Assembly (NCBI RefSeq): GCF_910592395.1
Contig: NC_088310.1
Location: forward strand, 22,079,501-22,143,500
Direction: 5' to 3'
Length of the DNA stretch: 64,000 bases
Source of the DNA: Lineus longissimus
Taxonomy: Eukaryota > Nemertea > Pilidiophora > Heteronemertea > Lineidae
Both the position numbers and the translations under genes were made by a program. The notes below the pieces were generated by a model. It ran no database searches. It saw nothing but the letters and a program-made list of their open reading frames with translations, and had not been told where the DNA came from. Below, piece after piece: positions 1 to 12,664 of the stretch. How positions within the stretch are numbered: position 1 is the stretch's first letter; every line of letters starts with the position of its first letter.

Positions 1-244
1 AGCTGTAAAACCCATGTCATAATATACATGTAGGTACAGCACATATAAAGTCAAACAAGGTGGAAAATACATATCATGATATTATGTCAGACAAGGTAAC
101 TGATGGCATCAACGTAACTCATTATGTCCCTCTCTCCATTGACGTATTGTTTCAATGCGTACATATGTGGCTCTCCTCGGGTTTGGTCGGTCAGTAAGGG
201 ACGGTTCATATTCCTACGTCTGTGGGGAGGTTAGCAATACATTT

Positions 245-324
245 GAATAGGCGAAACAGGAATAGGCGAAACAGGAATAGGCGGAACAGGAATAGGCGAA
301 ACAGGAATAGGCGAAACAGGAATA
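245..324. repeat. 15-bp tandem repeat, five copies
   Basis: The unit GAATAGGCGAAACAG is repeated five times head to tail; the third copy has one A-to-G change. A partial sixth unit follows. Confidence 0.95.
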
Positions 325-980
325 CACCGGAGTGATCCTCTATTTGATGACGGCGGACCAATACGTGGCAACGGCTAAATTTCCAGATAGCCAATCGATG
401 CAGTCATATATACTTATCAATTCTATCTTACCGTTTTTATCTTCAGCCAAAACAGTCTGTAATCCGATTACGAGCAAAATGCTAAGTATGAACGAAGCCG
501 CCATGATGTTACTTTGTCAACGCCCAACAGGATAATATAAGATTTCCAACTTTATTAAGGTCGTTTAAAACAAATATTAACTTTTTGTGTGAAAGTGAAG
601 TCTGGCATTGTATGCGAGTCAATCATTGTCATCTGGAGGTTACTCACACGTATTTGTTTCAAGTCAAGGCAACCTGACAAAGCGGCAATTCCCGGTCCTG
701 CTCATGATTTCTTTTGGCATCAACTTTTATCCAATAAAGTAAATCCTTTACTATCCATCCACAAATTCAGGTTGTGTTCCGGTTAGTATGATATAAAAAT
801 ATACTCTTATAATCCGGGGGTTAAGGAAAATAATGCAGATCGCCTTAAACGTCGAAGATTGGCTTATTTTACATCGAAATGTTGCGTTTATGTTTGAATG
901 TGTCAAGATTAAGTATTAGATACGGCACAAACAATCGCCCTTCTATCGGAGATTCTGCATCTATCCAAAGTCCGTTTCTA

Positions 981-1068
981 TCACATGAAAGTAGAGTGGG
1001 CCATGTAACTTTATTGCGTTAAATTCACATGAAAGTAGAGTGGGCCATGTAACTGTATTGCGTTAAAT
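981..1068. repeat. 44-bp tandem duplication
   Basis: Two adjacent 44-bp copies begin TCACATGAAAGTAGAG. They differ at one position (CTTTATT versus CTGTATT), so the duplication looks recent. Confidence 0.95.
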
Positions 1069-3292
1069 TCTGTGCGACTTGAATAGAACATCGGAGCCGA
1101 GGAATTTTAGAGCAGTTACTGGTATTACAAAAGGACCATATTGCTGTGAATAAAGGTGATGGTTCAGCTTTAACGCAGAACTGAACTGTGCTAACCGAGA
1201 GAATAAACATCTGGTTACACTCCTTCTTGATTTACGATGTCGTTGACTTGTCGATTTAAGTGACGTCAAGTAAAATTATCACATCGTATGAAAGTCGAGT
1301 TTATGGCAACAAGAATTCATTCAGCGATACATCGTTCCTGGTAAGGATACTTCTTCTGCTGCTGCCCAATCAAGGGAACCCATTATCAATCTCCCGGTCT
1401 TCGGTCCGTCTGTCGAATTTTACATGCACCCGCTGAAATGTTCACATAGTAGATCGAGTGTGGCTTGACAATGATGATCACCATTGACGACGCTTAGAGA
1501 ATGAGCCATTATAAGAGAATTTTTAACCGTTATCATGTTAATACGACTGCAAGCTGAGTTAGTTACCGTCGGAATCGGGCTGGGACAGACATTTTGCCAA
1601 GACTTTTTACTTCACAGACTTTTTACCAAGAGATCAAGTGCTGCTCCAGTTAGAGATCACAATCATCAGGCCCGAACAAAGATAGACCTACTTAATTCAT
1701 TCATTGGCACTTACCTGATGAGGCTTTGCAATATTAATGCAATTATATATCATAAATGAGTCCGTTAGAAATGAATTTAAGGTGGGATTTGGTCAAAGCG
1801 TCCGTTGAGAGAAGCAAACCAACCATGAGGTGCAAGTAAGCCGTGAATCAACAGTGTGAGAATGATTTTGATCACTGGAGATATAAAAAACTATGGGGTA
1901 TGGGCATACATGCATTAGATTGGCAAATAACCTTCATCCTTGACATGTTCACACGCTTACTCACATCAATATATACCCTTGGGTTACAGTCAGCTGTTAC
2001 AGAGTTTGAAGGTAAGTCATCGAAGCCTAGATTTCTACTATGACAATAACTACACATCGAAGAGAAAGCCAGCAGAGTGAGGTCGAACATAGTCAAGCTT
2101 CCTTCGATGACAGTGCAGGTTGTCGATTGCTGCACAGAAACAGTTACCGCTATACCGTCAAGCATTCGCCTCTTGAAATCGGTGCTTCTACCGCATTGGC
2201 AATAACACGCTTCTACTCTACTCAAGGAAAAACACTTCGGTACGCTTCAAGGGATTTCTTCGATTTGCACCTTTATTTGATTAAAATTAATTTCGGAATT
2301 TGATTTTAGTCTTTAACTCGGCATTTGAGTATACTGAGACATGGCGCCTTCAAAATTTTGGCTGAAAACGGTCCTGCAAATTATCTTTACCTATTAGTTC
2401 TGGGACCTCTATCAGATTAGCATTTTTATGGATCATGTATCAAGAACGAAGTACATGTATTTCGATAACAAATACCAATGAATAGGAAACCTATTTATGT
2501 CATTGGTGACATTGGCATTCAAAGGACATTCGACGGTGATGTCAGGTATCGATAGATGTATATTGGACACAAACCTAACGTGTTTACTTAAAAATGACAA
2601 AATTCAATATCACACGCCTTTTTCTAATTCTCCCCGCGGCGCTTTCAGAATTCGATGCAATTTAGGTTAATGTAAATCATGAGGAATTTGCTCCTCGGCC
2701 ATACATGTATATATCTATGTTGAACACGGCTTGGAGTAGTTTGTTGTTATAACGGCACTCTAATGGTTTGGCTGGATTGAAAAAAACTGTACCCTTTTGG
2801 CCTCAACATGCCCAATGCACTGAGGAAATAACGTCTACTCTGAGGACCTCGCAATACTCGAGAAATAGCTCATACATTCGGCTTGACCGGGAATACATGT
2901 AAACTGTGCACCTCACTGCAGCGGGGAATACCGTTATCTGCAATAAGTATATCTAAGGCCCTGACTGCACGGGAAGAAGGCTGAGTGAGCTTGGTGACTA
3001 AAAGAAGAAAAAAGATTGTCTCCAACTACACATAGCATATTTTCAAACAAGCCAACAGAGCAGTGAGGCGTGTTCACAATATCAGTCATTGAGTATTAGC
3101 CTTGTTTAAGGATTATTGGTAACGAATGAAAGGCTTATATCTGTTCACCATGGAATCGAAATAACAAATTGATTTCACCTTGGATATCACGTGAATGCAC
3201 ATTTCCGATCGGAAATATCTCTTATATCAGTTATACAATTAATCGGGGTGTCGTGTTGTACGGTTAACGGTTGTGAGCAATAGAAGGGCAAG

Positions 3293-6200
3293 ATGATGAC
3301 AGTAGAACATACGACGGTGGCCCGGGCCCAAGCAGGGCCAAGTGACATGGCCAAGCCCAGGCGGAGTGTGGTTAGGTTTTCTGGTAAGTACTAGGAATAA
3401 AGAAGTTGTTTTTGAATGTGCCCAGAGGATACTCTAGATCGCTTAGCGGGCGGCTCACTGCTTGCTCATCAGAGCCGGACGATAACCACCATAAAAGGCA
3501 GTCAGTCATGAGCCTCCTTTCATGTCTTTATTTGTCAAGTACATCATCGTCCAAGACATCATCGTCACACAACATTAAAAAACCCAGTCTTTAGTGGATT
3601 ACTTTCAATGGTGAAAATAGAAACTCCAACTTTTTGTATTATAATTATTTGTAGTTGATATCTCGCTGCAGATATGGCCGATGAGAAAGAGATGATGGAC
3701 ATAGAGGAGTTCGACGACTGGCAGAAGAAGGTGGAGATAGTCACCAGCCCCGATGATGAGGACTCGGGTACTGACCTTGACATCAATGGTAAGCAGAACT
3801 GTTTTATTGATGATTGCACTGAATAAATTACACTCAGTGTGACAGACAACAACACATTCTCAAAGTTCTCGATGTAAAATATTGGTCTCTCTGCAGATTC
3901 AGCACCACATTTCCCGATCTCATTCCTCGGTTCGGCTTGGTTCGAGGTTAAAAGACATCCCTTTTCCCGAGGTCCTCTCGCAAACCAGCAGCAAATGCCA
4001 CACTTTTTCATCAAAATCACATTTAGATGGATCGAAAGTGCTTATACTACTACTACTAGGGGTGATTCTTGTTTCATTCTCAGATTCGAAGAATCGGCTC
4101 ACCACAAACCAATAGGTTGAGAAGTACATGTAATTATCTTGTCATATCACTTGCATTTCTTGACATTTATACGTCTACCTTTCACTTTCTCCTTTAGAAA
4201 ATGAAATGGATGAGATACTTGGTAGGAAGAAGAAAGATCGGAGTGACTGTAAGATCATGTACGCAGCAGCCTGCAAGAGGTTCGGCGTGGTGCCCTCTTC
4301 TCAGTTCATCCACCAGCTCCAAGGTTCCAAGGTGCACATGACACATCTTAACCTGGAAGATAATGAGATCAAAGCAATGTGCATTCCCCTTTTGGTAGGT
4401 TTCATGGTTTATCTTGTCATTGCGGTACTAGCTGTATTACAGGAAGGAACCCATAGTATTTCTTAGTATTATGAAGATTCATTTATTCAGGGAGATCGAC
4501 CTATAAGTTAACTTCGATATCTTGATGTCACTGACGTATTGCATACTTTAGTGTTTCTCAGTTGGGAATAACGTGTTCCTTGTGCCATGTCTGGCCCGGT
4601 GGGGCGTATATATCGAGTATTCACACACGAGCTTAGGGTTTATCAATATAAAGATAATGTAGTAGAATACATGAACCAGATATTGAAAGATTAATCTTGT
4701 GCGATCGAGAGGCCTTTTAAATATTGTTGTTATGGACTGATTAACACATTCAAAAAGTCAGAAGGTCAGAAGTGATTTGCCCTTTGGTGAATATACGAAA
4801 ACGTTTTAGGCTTCCTAGCTTTAAACTGAATACAACTCTGCAGGTTCTCATCAGACTCTTGATTTTCCTAATATCCTAGTAATAACACACAGTTACTGGA
4901 CGAGAATCCTCAGTGTAGTCTTAGCATTCTGTCGGGTTCTGTACTCGGGTTGTCTGCTTCTCTGTTTCAGTATAACACGACTGTGACAGCCGTAGACTTC
5001 GCTGGGAACCATTTTACTGTACAAGGCGTCCGACACATTTTGGAAATGCTCAAAGAAAATGTTTACATAACCGAATTGGTAAGACACATGTAGCACGTTC
5101 GTTCACAATTCATGTTTGACGATGATGTACATATACGCTGTAGCCTATTCAGCCCTTAACCAAATTCATACAAAGATCCGTATCTGCAAGGGCATGATTG
5201 GTGAAGAACAATATATTGATATTTAATTCGTAGATCTGTGTGTTACAAAAATGCTCACTGGAGCAAAATGCATTACGATACTCTAATAATTTGAAGTTGT
5301 GTATAAGTAATATGTTTGTCTCATCAGTTTGTGAACCTTGACGATATAATGTAACAGCTCTACTCTTTCAGGGGTTAGGTGATAACAACTTGGGACTGAA
5401 AGGAGCTCGGTGGGTCTGTCGTATGCTACAGACTCACCCACGAATAAAAAGGATAGACCTGTCGGGCAAGTCGTTTAATTGGCATTGATATCCATTTTGC
5501 TCCTGATCAGGAGCTTCAGTATATACGCAAGATGATAACGTTCATGAGTGAACAGAAATACTTCTTGTAAATGACCGAACAATTCATAAAACTTAGCAAT
5601 ACTTTGTCCATACATGTTTACTATTTTTCTCGTTGGTAAAATAGCTAACAGTAACTGTTTTATTCAGGAAACAAGTTTTCTGAGTACGATGCTCGTGAAT
5701 TCGCCGATATGCTTAGAGTAAGTTTGAATTATTGCGTTATCAAATTAAACAAACATGTTATCTTATCACAATCAACCATCTCACTTAAAATTCAACCTAC
5801 ATATAAACTGCATTGGAAACATACACTGCAAATTAAGAACAGGGCTTGTCGAAGATGCGTGACTAACCATATATCAAAAGGAAGAGAATGTTCAACAAGA
5901 ATAAATTATACTCTACATAAAACAATTACAAATATTGTTTTACGTGATTCACCACGATTGTTTGCTCTTGTTTCACAGCAAAATGTGGTCATCAAGTACC
6001 TCAACCTCAGTCACAATCTATTTGGAGAGAAAGGCGGCGCTCTGATTGGTGCAGCGCTGGCGGAAAATATCAGTCTGGATGAACTTGACCTTAGCTGGAA
6101 TCACATTCGCCTCAATGGCGCCATCGCGATATCGAAAAGTCTAAAGGTATTTGTTGTCAAAGTTTCTACAATAGAGAGGATTTATCTCCTATACGTTCTT

Positions 6201-8952
6201 GACACGAGTGATTTCTACGTGTTGTTCCATTTGAAGGTACCGACACTTACACTTTAAAAAAATACTTTCTGTGTAAAAGCAAACATATATACTGTATCTG
6301 TAAAATTTAGTTCTTGTCGAGTTCGACTACGGCCAATGTCGGGATTTTTTTAGCATTAACGTGCATCAACCATTTGCCTCCATAATATAATGGCTTACAT
6401 GATCGAAAACAAATGGCTCACGAAGAGCATCATCAAGTATTTTGTAAAAATGGAACGAATGTGATATGTTTCCGTTTTATAGGAGAATGAGGTTCTAAAA
6501 AGGCTAAATGTTGCTTGGAATGGCTTTGGAAATGATGGTGTCAAGGTCCTTGGCGAAGTCCTTGCTGAGAATACAAGCATCCAGGAACTTGATCTGTCAT
6601 GCAATAGGATCAGCGTAGAGGGATTGGCTTACCTCCTGAAGGGACTGCAGGTGAACGAAGGTCTTACTGTTCTCAAGGTAAGATGTATTGGGCTAGGGTG
6701 CCCGTTCTGTGAGTTATTAGGTTGCAGCCCCTCCAAATATTTCGTTTCGACCATATAGTCGAATCGGAGGGGTATGAAGGGCCAAAGAGCTTGATCATGC
6801 TCCCTTGCCTCACTAGTTAGTCTCATTCAGCTAGTTTAGGAAAAATCCTTGCGGAAGCCCTGTTATTCGGCCAATGGTTAAAACATCAATGTGATTTTAT
6901 TGATATTCAAGTAAGAACCATTTTTTAATATCGCAACTACCTTGTATTGTTGGTGATCTCTTCAGTTGAGAAGCAATCCCATTTCGTCAGTTGGTGCGGA
7001 GGCGTTATTAAAGGTCCTCAAAGACAGTGAACAAACCAAGATGGTGGAAGTAGATATCGATGTAAGTAGTCTCTTGTAGTTCCAGTTAACGGCTAAAACA
7101 TTATTGTAGTTTTCCAGATGGAATTCGTCACAATTGCCTTTGGTCCCCAATCAAGGTGGAAGTGTAGCGACAGTTTCATTCTTCCTGCCAGTCTTATGAC
7201 TGACCAGGCAAGGATGCTGACTGCACTCTCATTCTATAACCCGGGGAATAAGAACATTCGCGTGCTTTTTCGTTTACCAGGATGTCCCAGTGACGTACAA
7301 CTTTGGTGTCCTCCTTGAGCAACTGAAGGAGCTCAAGAAGGATCTGGACGTACACCACGACTGCTACGTTCGCAATACAGACTACTTGGCCAAGGGCAAG
7401 AATGAGTTGATTGCTGACCCACTCAGGCTGGTGAAGATGTACGTCCGGGAGAGAAGCGTCCACCTCGTTAATTACTTTGTTGACTGTGAGGAAGAGACGG
7501 AGCTGTTGTTGAAGGAGGATCAGTTCAGGAACGCCATAAAGGTAGAGTCAATTGGAGTTCCTCAGATCATAAAATGGCACGTTTTCAATTGAGACATATA
7601 AGTTCTTTGAAATTGCTAAACTAAATATGCAGTTTCTCTTCATGTGAAGTATAGATCAAGGCAGCATGATGATGGTCCAATTTGGTAACTCGTTTTTTTG
7701 TCAAATATTTGTTGGAGTCATTGGCAAGCCGATGTGCGTTTTTGGGCTTTTGATACTCAACTACCATCTTTTCAGTTAGCCAGCATACCAATCAATGACC
7801 AACAGCTGGACGAGCTTGTAAAAGACTTGAAGATTAAGGACGAGGAAGGTGTAGACCGCGGTGTTGACTTAAGGTAAGGCAGGAATCAGCCATTATTATA
7901 TCAATCCTTTCCAGGAGTAACAGTTATCGTACTGCTGTTAGCGTCATGTTGAAAGTCAATGCTAGCACTAAGAAAAAACCTTCACTAAAAAACGAACTTA
8001 AGAACTTATCATTTTACTTTGGACTGAGTAACCGATGCTGCAATACAATGAAAGATGTGATCAATAAGCAATGATATTGAAGAAGAATCGCGATATATTT
8101 TCTTATAGAAATTAAATAGTGACGCGACAAGGCTCTCGAGGCAAATTTTTATGTGAGACTTGGCGGCCGGACCGAATACACTGTGTCCGGGGAATACCTT
8201 AGCCGAGCTTATAAGCACACCTATCTTACTTCAGTAACCTGGTGAACCAAAGAGAATACCGTAGCAAGCGCCGGAAGAGGAAATTGGCAGCAGCTGCTAT
8301 GGCGCCAGATGAAACAGAAGCGGGAAAACAGCTAGATCTGTCCGATGGCGAATTATCCGAAGCGTCTGATTTAGCAGAGGAGGTTGACATCATCTTAGCT
8401 GACGGTGGAAGGGCATCTTCTGTTGCAGACGATGTCAGCCACGTTGAGAATGATGACATTCTAAACAAAAGTAAAAGTAGTGCTCGAAATAGCAAAAGTA
8501 GGGCTGAAATTGTTAGCAGGAATGGTGCCATCAGTGGAAGAAAGAGCAGGAGCGGCGATGCAAATGCAAGGGAGAGCAAAAGTGGTGGCAGTGCTCGAAA
8601 CAGGAAAAGCGGTGACCCCAGCACAAGGGATAGCAAGGCTGGTGATGTTGGTGGACGAAATAGCACAAGTGGCGATGCCAGCGCAAGGGAGAGCAAAGAT
8701 GGTAACACATGTGGTCGAGACAGCAAACTAGATGATGTCAGTGGTCAAATAAGCAAAGCTGGTGACGTCAGTGGACGGAACAGCAAAATCGATGACATCG
8801 GTGCACGTAATAGTGCCAATAAAGACATGTTTGATGCAGCGGAGGAGAAAAAATCTAACTCGAAACAAGAAAGGAGTTTGGAAGAGGAGGACAAGGCTTT
8901 TCCTCTCACTGAGCCTGAGCCAACAATGGCCAGTATAGTGCCGGACGACTAA
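3293..8952 (+). CDS. LRRC74: LRRC74-like leucine-rich repeat protein, 12 exons
   Basis: The exons are 3293-3383, 3672-3788, 4198-4394, 4971-5078, 5372-5465, 5668-5717, 5979-6146, 6483-6677, 6966-7061, 7281-7541, 7776-7873 and 8235-8952. They join in one frame to give 730 residues. The start is the first of two adjacent ATGs and was chosen because the phases fit from there. An acidic N-terminus leads to a YAAACKRFGVVPSSQF segment typical of LRRC74-family proteins. Ribonuclease-inhibitor-type LRRs of about 28 residues follow (roughly residues 110-370), with motifs such as LNLEDNEI, IDLSGNKF, LNLSHNLF and LDLSWNHI. Residues about 373-490 resemble a degenerate EF-hand region (QLDELV...VDRGVDL). 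The last exon encodes a basic cluster SKRRKRK and then a long low-complexity tail not expected in the family. Likely an intracellular scaffold; the role is inferred only. One intron is GC-AG. Confidence 0.85.
5466..5667 (+). other. LRRC74: GC-AG intron in the LRRC74-like gene
   Basis: The exon ends after the first base of a Gly codon and the next bases are GCAAGTCG, a strong GC-type donor. The acceptor is TATTCAG. Joining the exons restores the canonical LRR stretch DLSGNKF, which supports the unusual donor. Confidence 0.85.
8500..8820 (+). repeat. LRRC74: degenerate coding repeat, Ser/Lys/Arg/Asp-rich tail
   Basis: Within the last exon of the LRRC74-like gene, about a dozen imperfect units of roughly 11 residues repeat the themes ARESK, GRNSK and SGD. 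The DNA repeats too (forms of AGCAAAAGTGG and GATGATGTCAGTGG), so it arose by slippage or unequal exchange while the frame stayed open. It would form a disordered, charged tail. Confidence 0.85.
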
Positions 8953-9484
8953 GCTGTATATGTTCAAGGACTTTTATTGTTGGCGCCACATTTTCTTCCA
9001 CATTTGGGTTGCGCACTAGAGGGGACATAAAATAACTACCATGTCATGTAATAAATCGATCAGCTAAAGATTCTGCTAGGACACATGCGTGGTCAGAAAA
9101 CTAGATTCTCAGAACTGATTTTGTGCAATTCTGGCCAGAATCATTGGATACATGACGATTCCGCTCGCTTTCGTTTTGAACTTGTCGGTTCACGCCAACG
9201 GTAGAATCTGATTCGACGAATCAGTTGGGCATATCTATTGGAACTACGAGGACATCGTATTTGTGGTATCATGGTATTTGCTACATGTAAACATGATATA
9301 CATGTACTTATTTTCAAATGTGCTATATTACAAATTAGCTACATGTAGATATATATGGTCCACGACCTGAGGACGTAAACGTACTAATAGACGATATATT
9401 TATAGCTGGCATCAGGATTTTGAGTTAAAATTTTTGAAATATATGTCATTTTGTTGTATTTCTCATGGATGATATAGCCTACTA
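8953..9484. other. 3' flank between convergent genes
   Basis: This gap separates the 3' ends of the LRRC74-like gene and the LamG gene. It holds a candidate polyadenylation signal and several ACATGTA words. No other coding signal is seen. Confidence 0.6.
9050..9055 (+). terminator. candidate polyadenylation signal
   Basis: AATAAA lies about 100 bases after the stop codon of the LRRC74-like gene. Confidence 0.5.
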
Positions 9485-11140
9485 TCAGTCATGCTTATAG
9501 TTTGGAGTATTATACAAGTCTGCAATGAGTTCTGCAGATAAGCTCTTTTCCCAAACCATCAAGTCATCAATATACCCATTAGGGTAATAATTAGCCTGAC
9601 TGAAGTCGCTTAAACTAAGAATATTGTTTGGTACCCCGATGGTGAAGTTCCTAGAGATGTCAACAGTGGTTGTCTCATCTTTTCCTGTCTTTTGCTCGAT
9701 TACAAGATGACCATTGAGATAAATTGCAAGACCATTATCGGTGCTCCAGGTGATTGCAATGTGGTACCAGATTTGAACTGACATTTTAACGCTCTTTGAC
9801 CACTTCATTCTCGATGTTTTCAATAAACATTTGATGTAGTCTCCGTTCGCGTCGTTGTAATACACCAGAGCCATCCCTATGCTTGCAGTCTGACCACCAG
9901 TAGAGAGAAAGTATCCCCCGTGACGATTACCATCAAAATTATACAACCACATAGCAGCCGTCCAACCGCTGCTGCATTTATCAAAGTTCCCCAGACATCT
10001 GTGACGTTGGTCCCCATAATCCAGATAAGTTGGATATTGCATTCGGATTGCGTTGCCGTCTTTTCCGGGTTCGAAAGCCGGTTTGACACCAAAGGTTGGT
10101 ATAAGTCCATAACCAACCAGCTTGTCATCCTTTATTTCGTCCATGGGCAGGTAAGATACGGCACCTGTGAAGAAACCAAGGATCGGAATTTACTCCAAGC
10201 TACTCTTTATATTTGGAAACAAACTGACATCTTTCGATTCGCTCTGAGTTATTCCCTACGAATAGTGCTTCCGCTGCCTGATCGCAATGATTCACGACAA
10301 TGCCATTTTCATATCCTAAATCATTCGAATACCATAACAAATAAAGCTATTGTTCATTCCACAATCATGACAGCAAGAGAAGATGAGGCTCCCATATAAT
10401 ATGCTAGGGCATATGTTTGAAGGACCATCATGCACTTACCAATGGCAATGATATTGATGTTGCAAGATCTTCCTCGGTAGGTTTTTGTGCAGCTGCATTT
10501 CGATCCTTTGCATTTCTGAAAGAAAGTCAACCTTCATTTAACTTGATAGAAATTACCACTAACATTGTTTTGTAGTATGTGTAAGGCATGCTATGGGCGG
10601 TAATTAATCGGTTCCTTGTGGGGCATCCCTTTCCGTTGTAAACCAGAGTTTTTCTACCTTGAGCAAGCCAGTCCGGCACTGGTTTCCCATCCTGGTGCTC
10701 ACATTATTGTTTCCCTTAATAAGTTTGATTGGACCGTTTCAGCGTTTTTCACCAAAGGTTTGGTATGCCGTCAATGCCCGCAGTGCATTTATATTTCATC
10801 AAATTGTTAACTGTACACTATATCAACCTACCTGTTGGATTTCAAAATATTTGGAATTCACTGAGTCTGTCTCCACCACAAATCCAGTGCATTCTTTATC
10901 AGCCACACTAGAATACATCCGACATTCACCATTGTAGTACACCGCCAAACACAGGTGGTTCTCTTCGCACTTCTTCACACATTCCACTGTAGATATTGCC
11001 TCGGAGGTCCAAATCAGTGCCTGTGATCTTGGTACCTTGCCCGGGCACTGTTGTGGTCGTGAGAGCATCCAATTCATTGCTAACGACATGGAAAACGCAT
11101 GAAACACGAAAGATAAAACAAGAACAGATTTGTTAGCCAT
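9485..11140 (-). CDS. secreted PAN/EGF/LamG-domain protein, 3 exons
   Basis: On the minus strand the exons are 11140-10832, 10515-10440 and 10164-9485, joining at phases 0 and 1 to give 354 residues. The first exon starts with a signal peptide (MANKSVLVLSFVFHAFSMSL) followed by a cysteine-rich stretch with C..KCEE..LC and YYNGECRMY, resembling a PAN/apple domain. The small second exon gives CKGSKCSCTKTYRGRSC, an abbreviated EGF-like piece. The third encodes a LamG/concanavalin-like sandwich with WTAAMWLY, WYHIAITW, LAIYLNGHLV and a final YIDDLMVWEKSLSAELIADLYN. LamG domains usually bind glycans or extracellular proteins; the partner here is unknown. The gene ends with TGA and is convergent with the LRRC74-like gene. 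Confidence 0.85.
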
Positions 11141-12664
11141 TATTTAAGAATATGATTGGAGAATGAAACGCCCTGAAGATTGAATTCTGCAATCAGAGTG
11201 AAGTCCGTAATCGGCCGCCCCAGTACTCCAAGCTCCAATGACCAAACCAACTGACATTCTTGATATTTTACCTGTAGATTTATAGCACATGTGCATGAAA
11301 GGAGTAAGGAATCAATCAATCCTTTTGAATTCCAGATAATTAACCTATCATTAAGAACCCAAATGGAGTTGTACTGCTGTTAGCAACGAATGTCGCCAAA
11401 TTACAGATAAATGGGTAATGTATGGAAATGCGCTAAAATTTATTTATTGGTACATTACAGCTTTATGTACATGTACATGAACATTACAACGTCTCTTAAA
11501 TTTCTTTGGCAACGAATGCAAAGGAATAAAGAATACTCTCGATAGTGATATTCTGACAAAGCTTTGCACTTTTCCTTGTTGGCTTATACTTCCGCACTCA
11601 GGATATTGCCTCCTCAACCAATTCACAATTCCAACTTTACTCAACAATACGTCTATATGTAGGAAAACATCTTAATGCTAGAATTACAACTTGTAGATTA
11701 TGTGTGCAATATTCTTTGCCTCCGAAGTGCGAAATAAGTGCCAGTCGCCCAGGCAACTAACAGGCCACAGAGCACATAAATCGCCGAGTTATCAGATTTT
11801 TAAACAATCCCGTTATAGAAGTGTCTAATCATGCTGTTGTCGTGGTTCTGAATCTTTATCGTGACAGGAGCACTCTCTGATCAGGTTGTTTAGTCAATGC
11901 GTCAGCGCGAAGATTTGTTTTCAAAAACAAACAAGTGGAGAAGACGGGAGGATATGTGATCCTTTGAGCAAGGACTGGACCATTTCGGCATTGTAAACAA
12001 TCACTTAAAACCCCAACATATTGAGTCAAAGGCTACAGCAAGCAATTCCTTATCACACACAACAAATGTACAAATTCAATCAGTGCGAGACCCTCGACAG
12101 TGGAATGCATTGACATGATTTGGTTGTTCTAGAACTTCTGAATGGTATGTGTATCCATCGATAATTCTAATGCTATTCAACAGACTAGTAGAACCAGCCC
12201 GGCTGTCATGTATCCTGGGACCAGCCGCATTAGTTTGTCTAACGGACATTGGCTATGACAACCCTCTGATGACCCAGGTCGTATCACATCCGATGACATT
12301 TTTATTCAGGTGGAATGATAACTGAGTCAACTGTTTACGATCAACACCATTTCATAACATCATAGAGATCCAAATCGTGACAAATTACCAGAGAACCCAT
12401 TAGCAGTGACATGTGCACGCCTAGTTTCAGCCGAGACCACTTCGATCTGAACAAGCACACAATTTCCGTTGACACTGTATGTACACTTTACCAAACACTG
12501 TATCAGTGTATCCTAACATAAGGGATCGGCAAGTTCCCATCTGTTAAGTCAACAACGTAATATAAATGCTTGCATGTGACACTAGTTGTGGTCAAATAGT
12601 GCTGTTGGTCACCTACTCGTCTTCAGTAGGGATTGAAATGGTGGTGTTAATCGGAGATCGAAGC
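11141..12664. other. intergenic, divergent promoter region
   Basis: This 1.5-kb gap lies between the 5' end of the LamG gene (minus) and the first TRPV-like gene (plus), so it should carry both promoters. A TATAAAT word sits at 12561-12567. A pyrimidine tract ending CTTCAG at 12621-12626 could be an acceptor of a 5'UTR intron for the channel gene. No gene is seen inside. Confidence 0.5.

Larger units (their letters stand above)
1..3292. other. intergenic, no supported gene
   Basis: No open frame here has protein-like composition, splice partners or a recognisable motif. The longest, on the minus strand near 1872-2225, looks like chance. The stretch holds a 15-bp tandem repeat and a 44-bp duplication, listed separately. 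It is the upstream side of the LRRC74-like gene, but I see no clear promoter element. Confidence 0.6.

Noticed and set aside
1872-2225. 117-residue minus-strand open frame
   Set aside because: No recognisable motif, no splice partners, and a similarly open frame on the other strand.
8226-8726. Minus-strand 166-residue open frame rich in Leu/Ser
   Set aside because: It is the complement of the repetitive last exon of the LRRC74-like gene.
12566-12664. Upstream extension of TRPV-like copy 1
   Set aside because: The extra 33 residues do not align with the two paralogues and overlap a TATA-like word and a possible acceptor.
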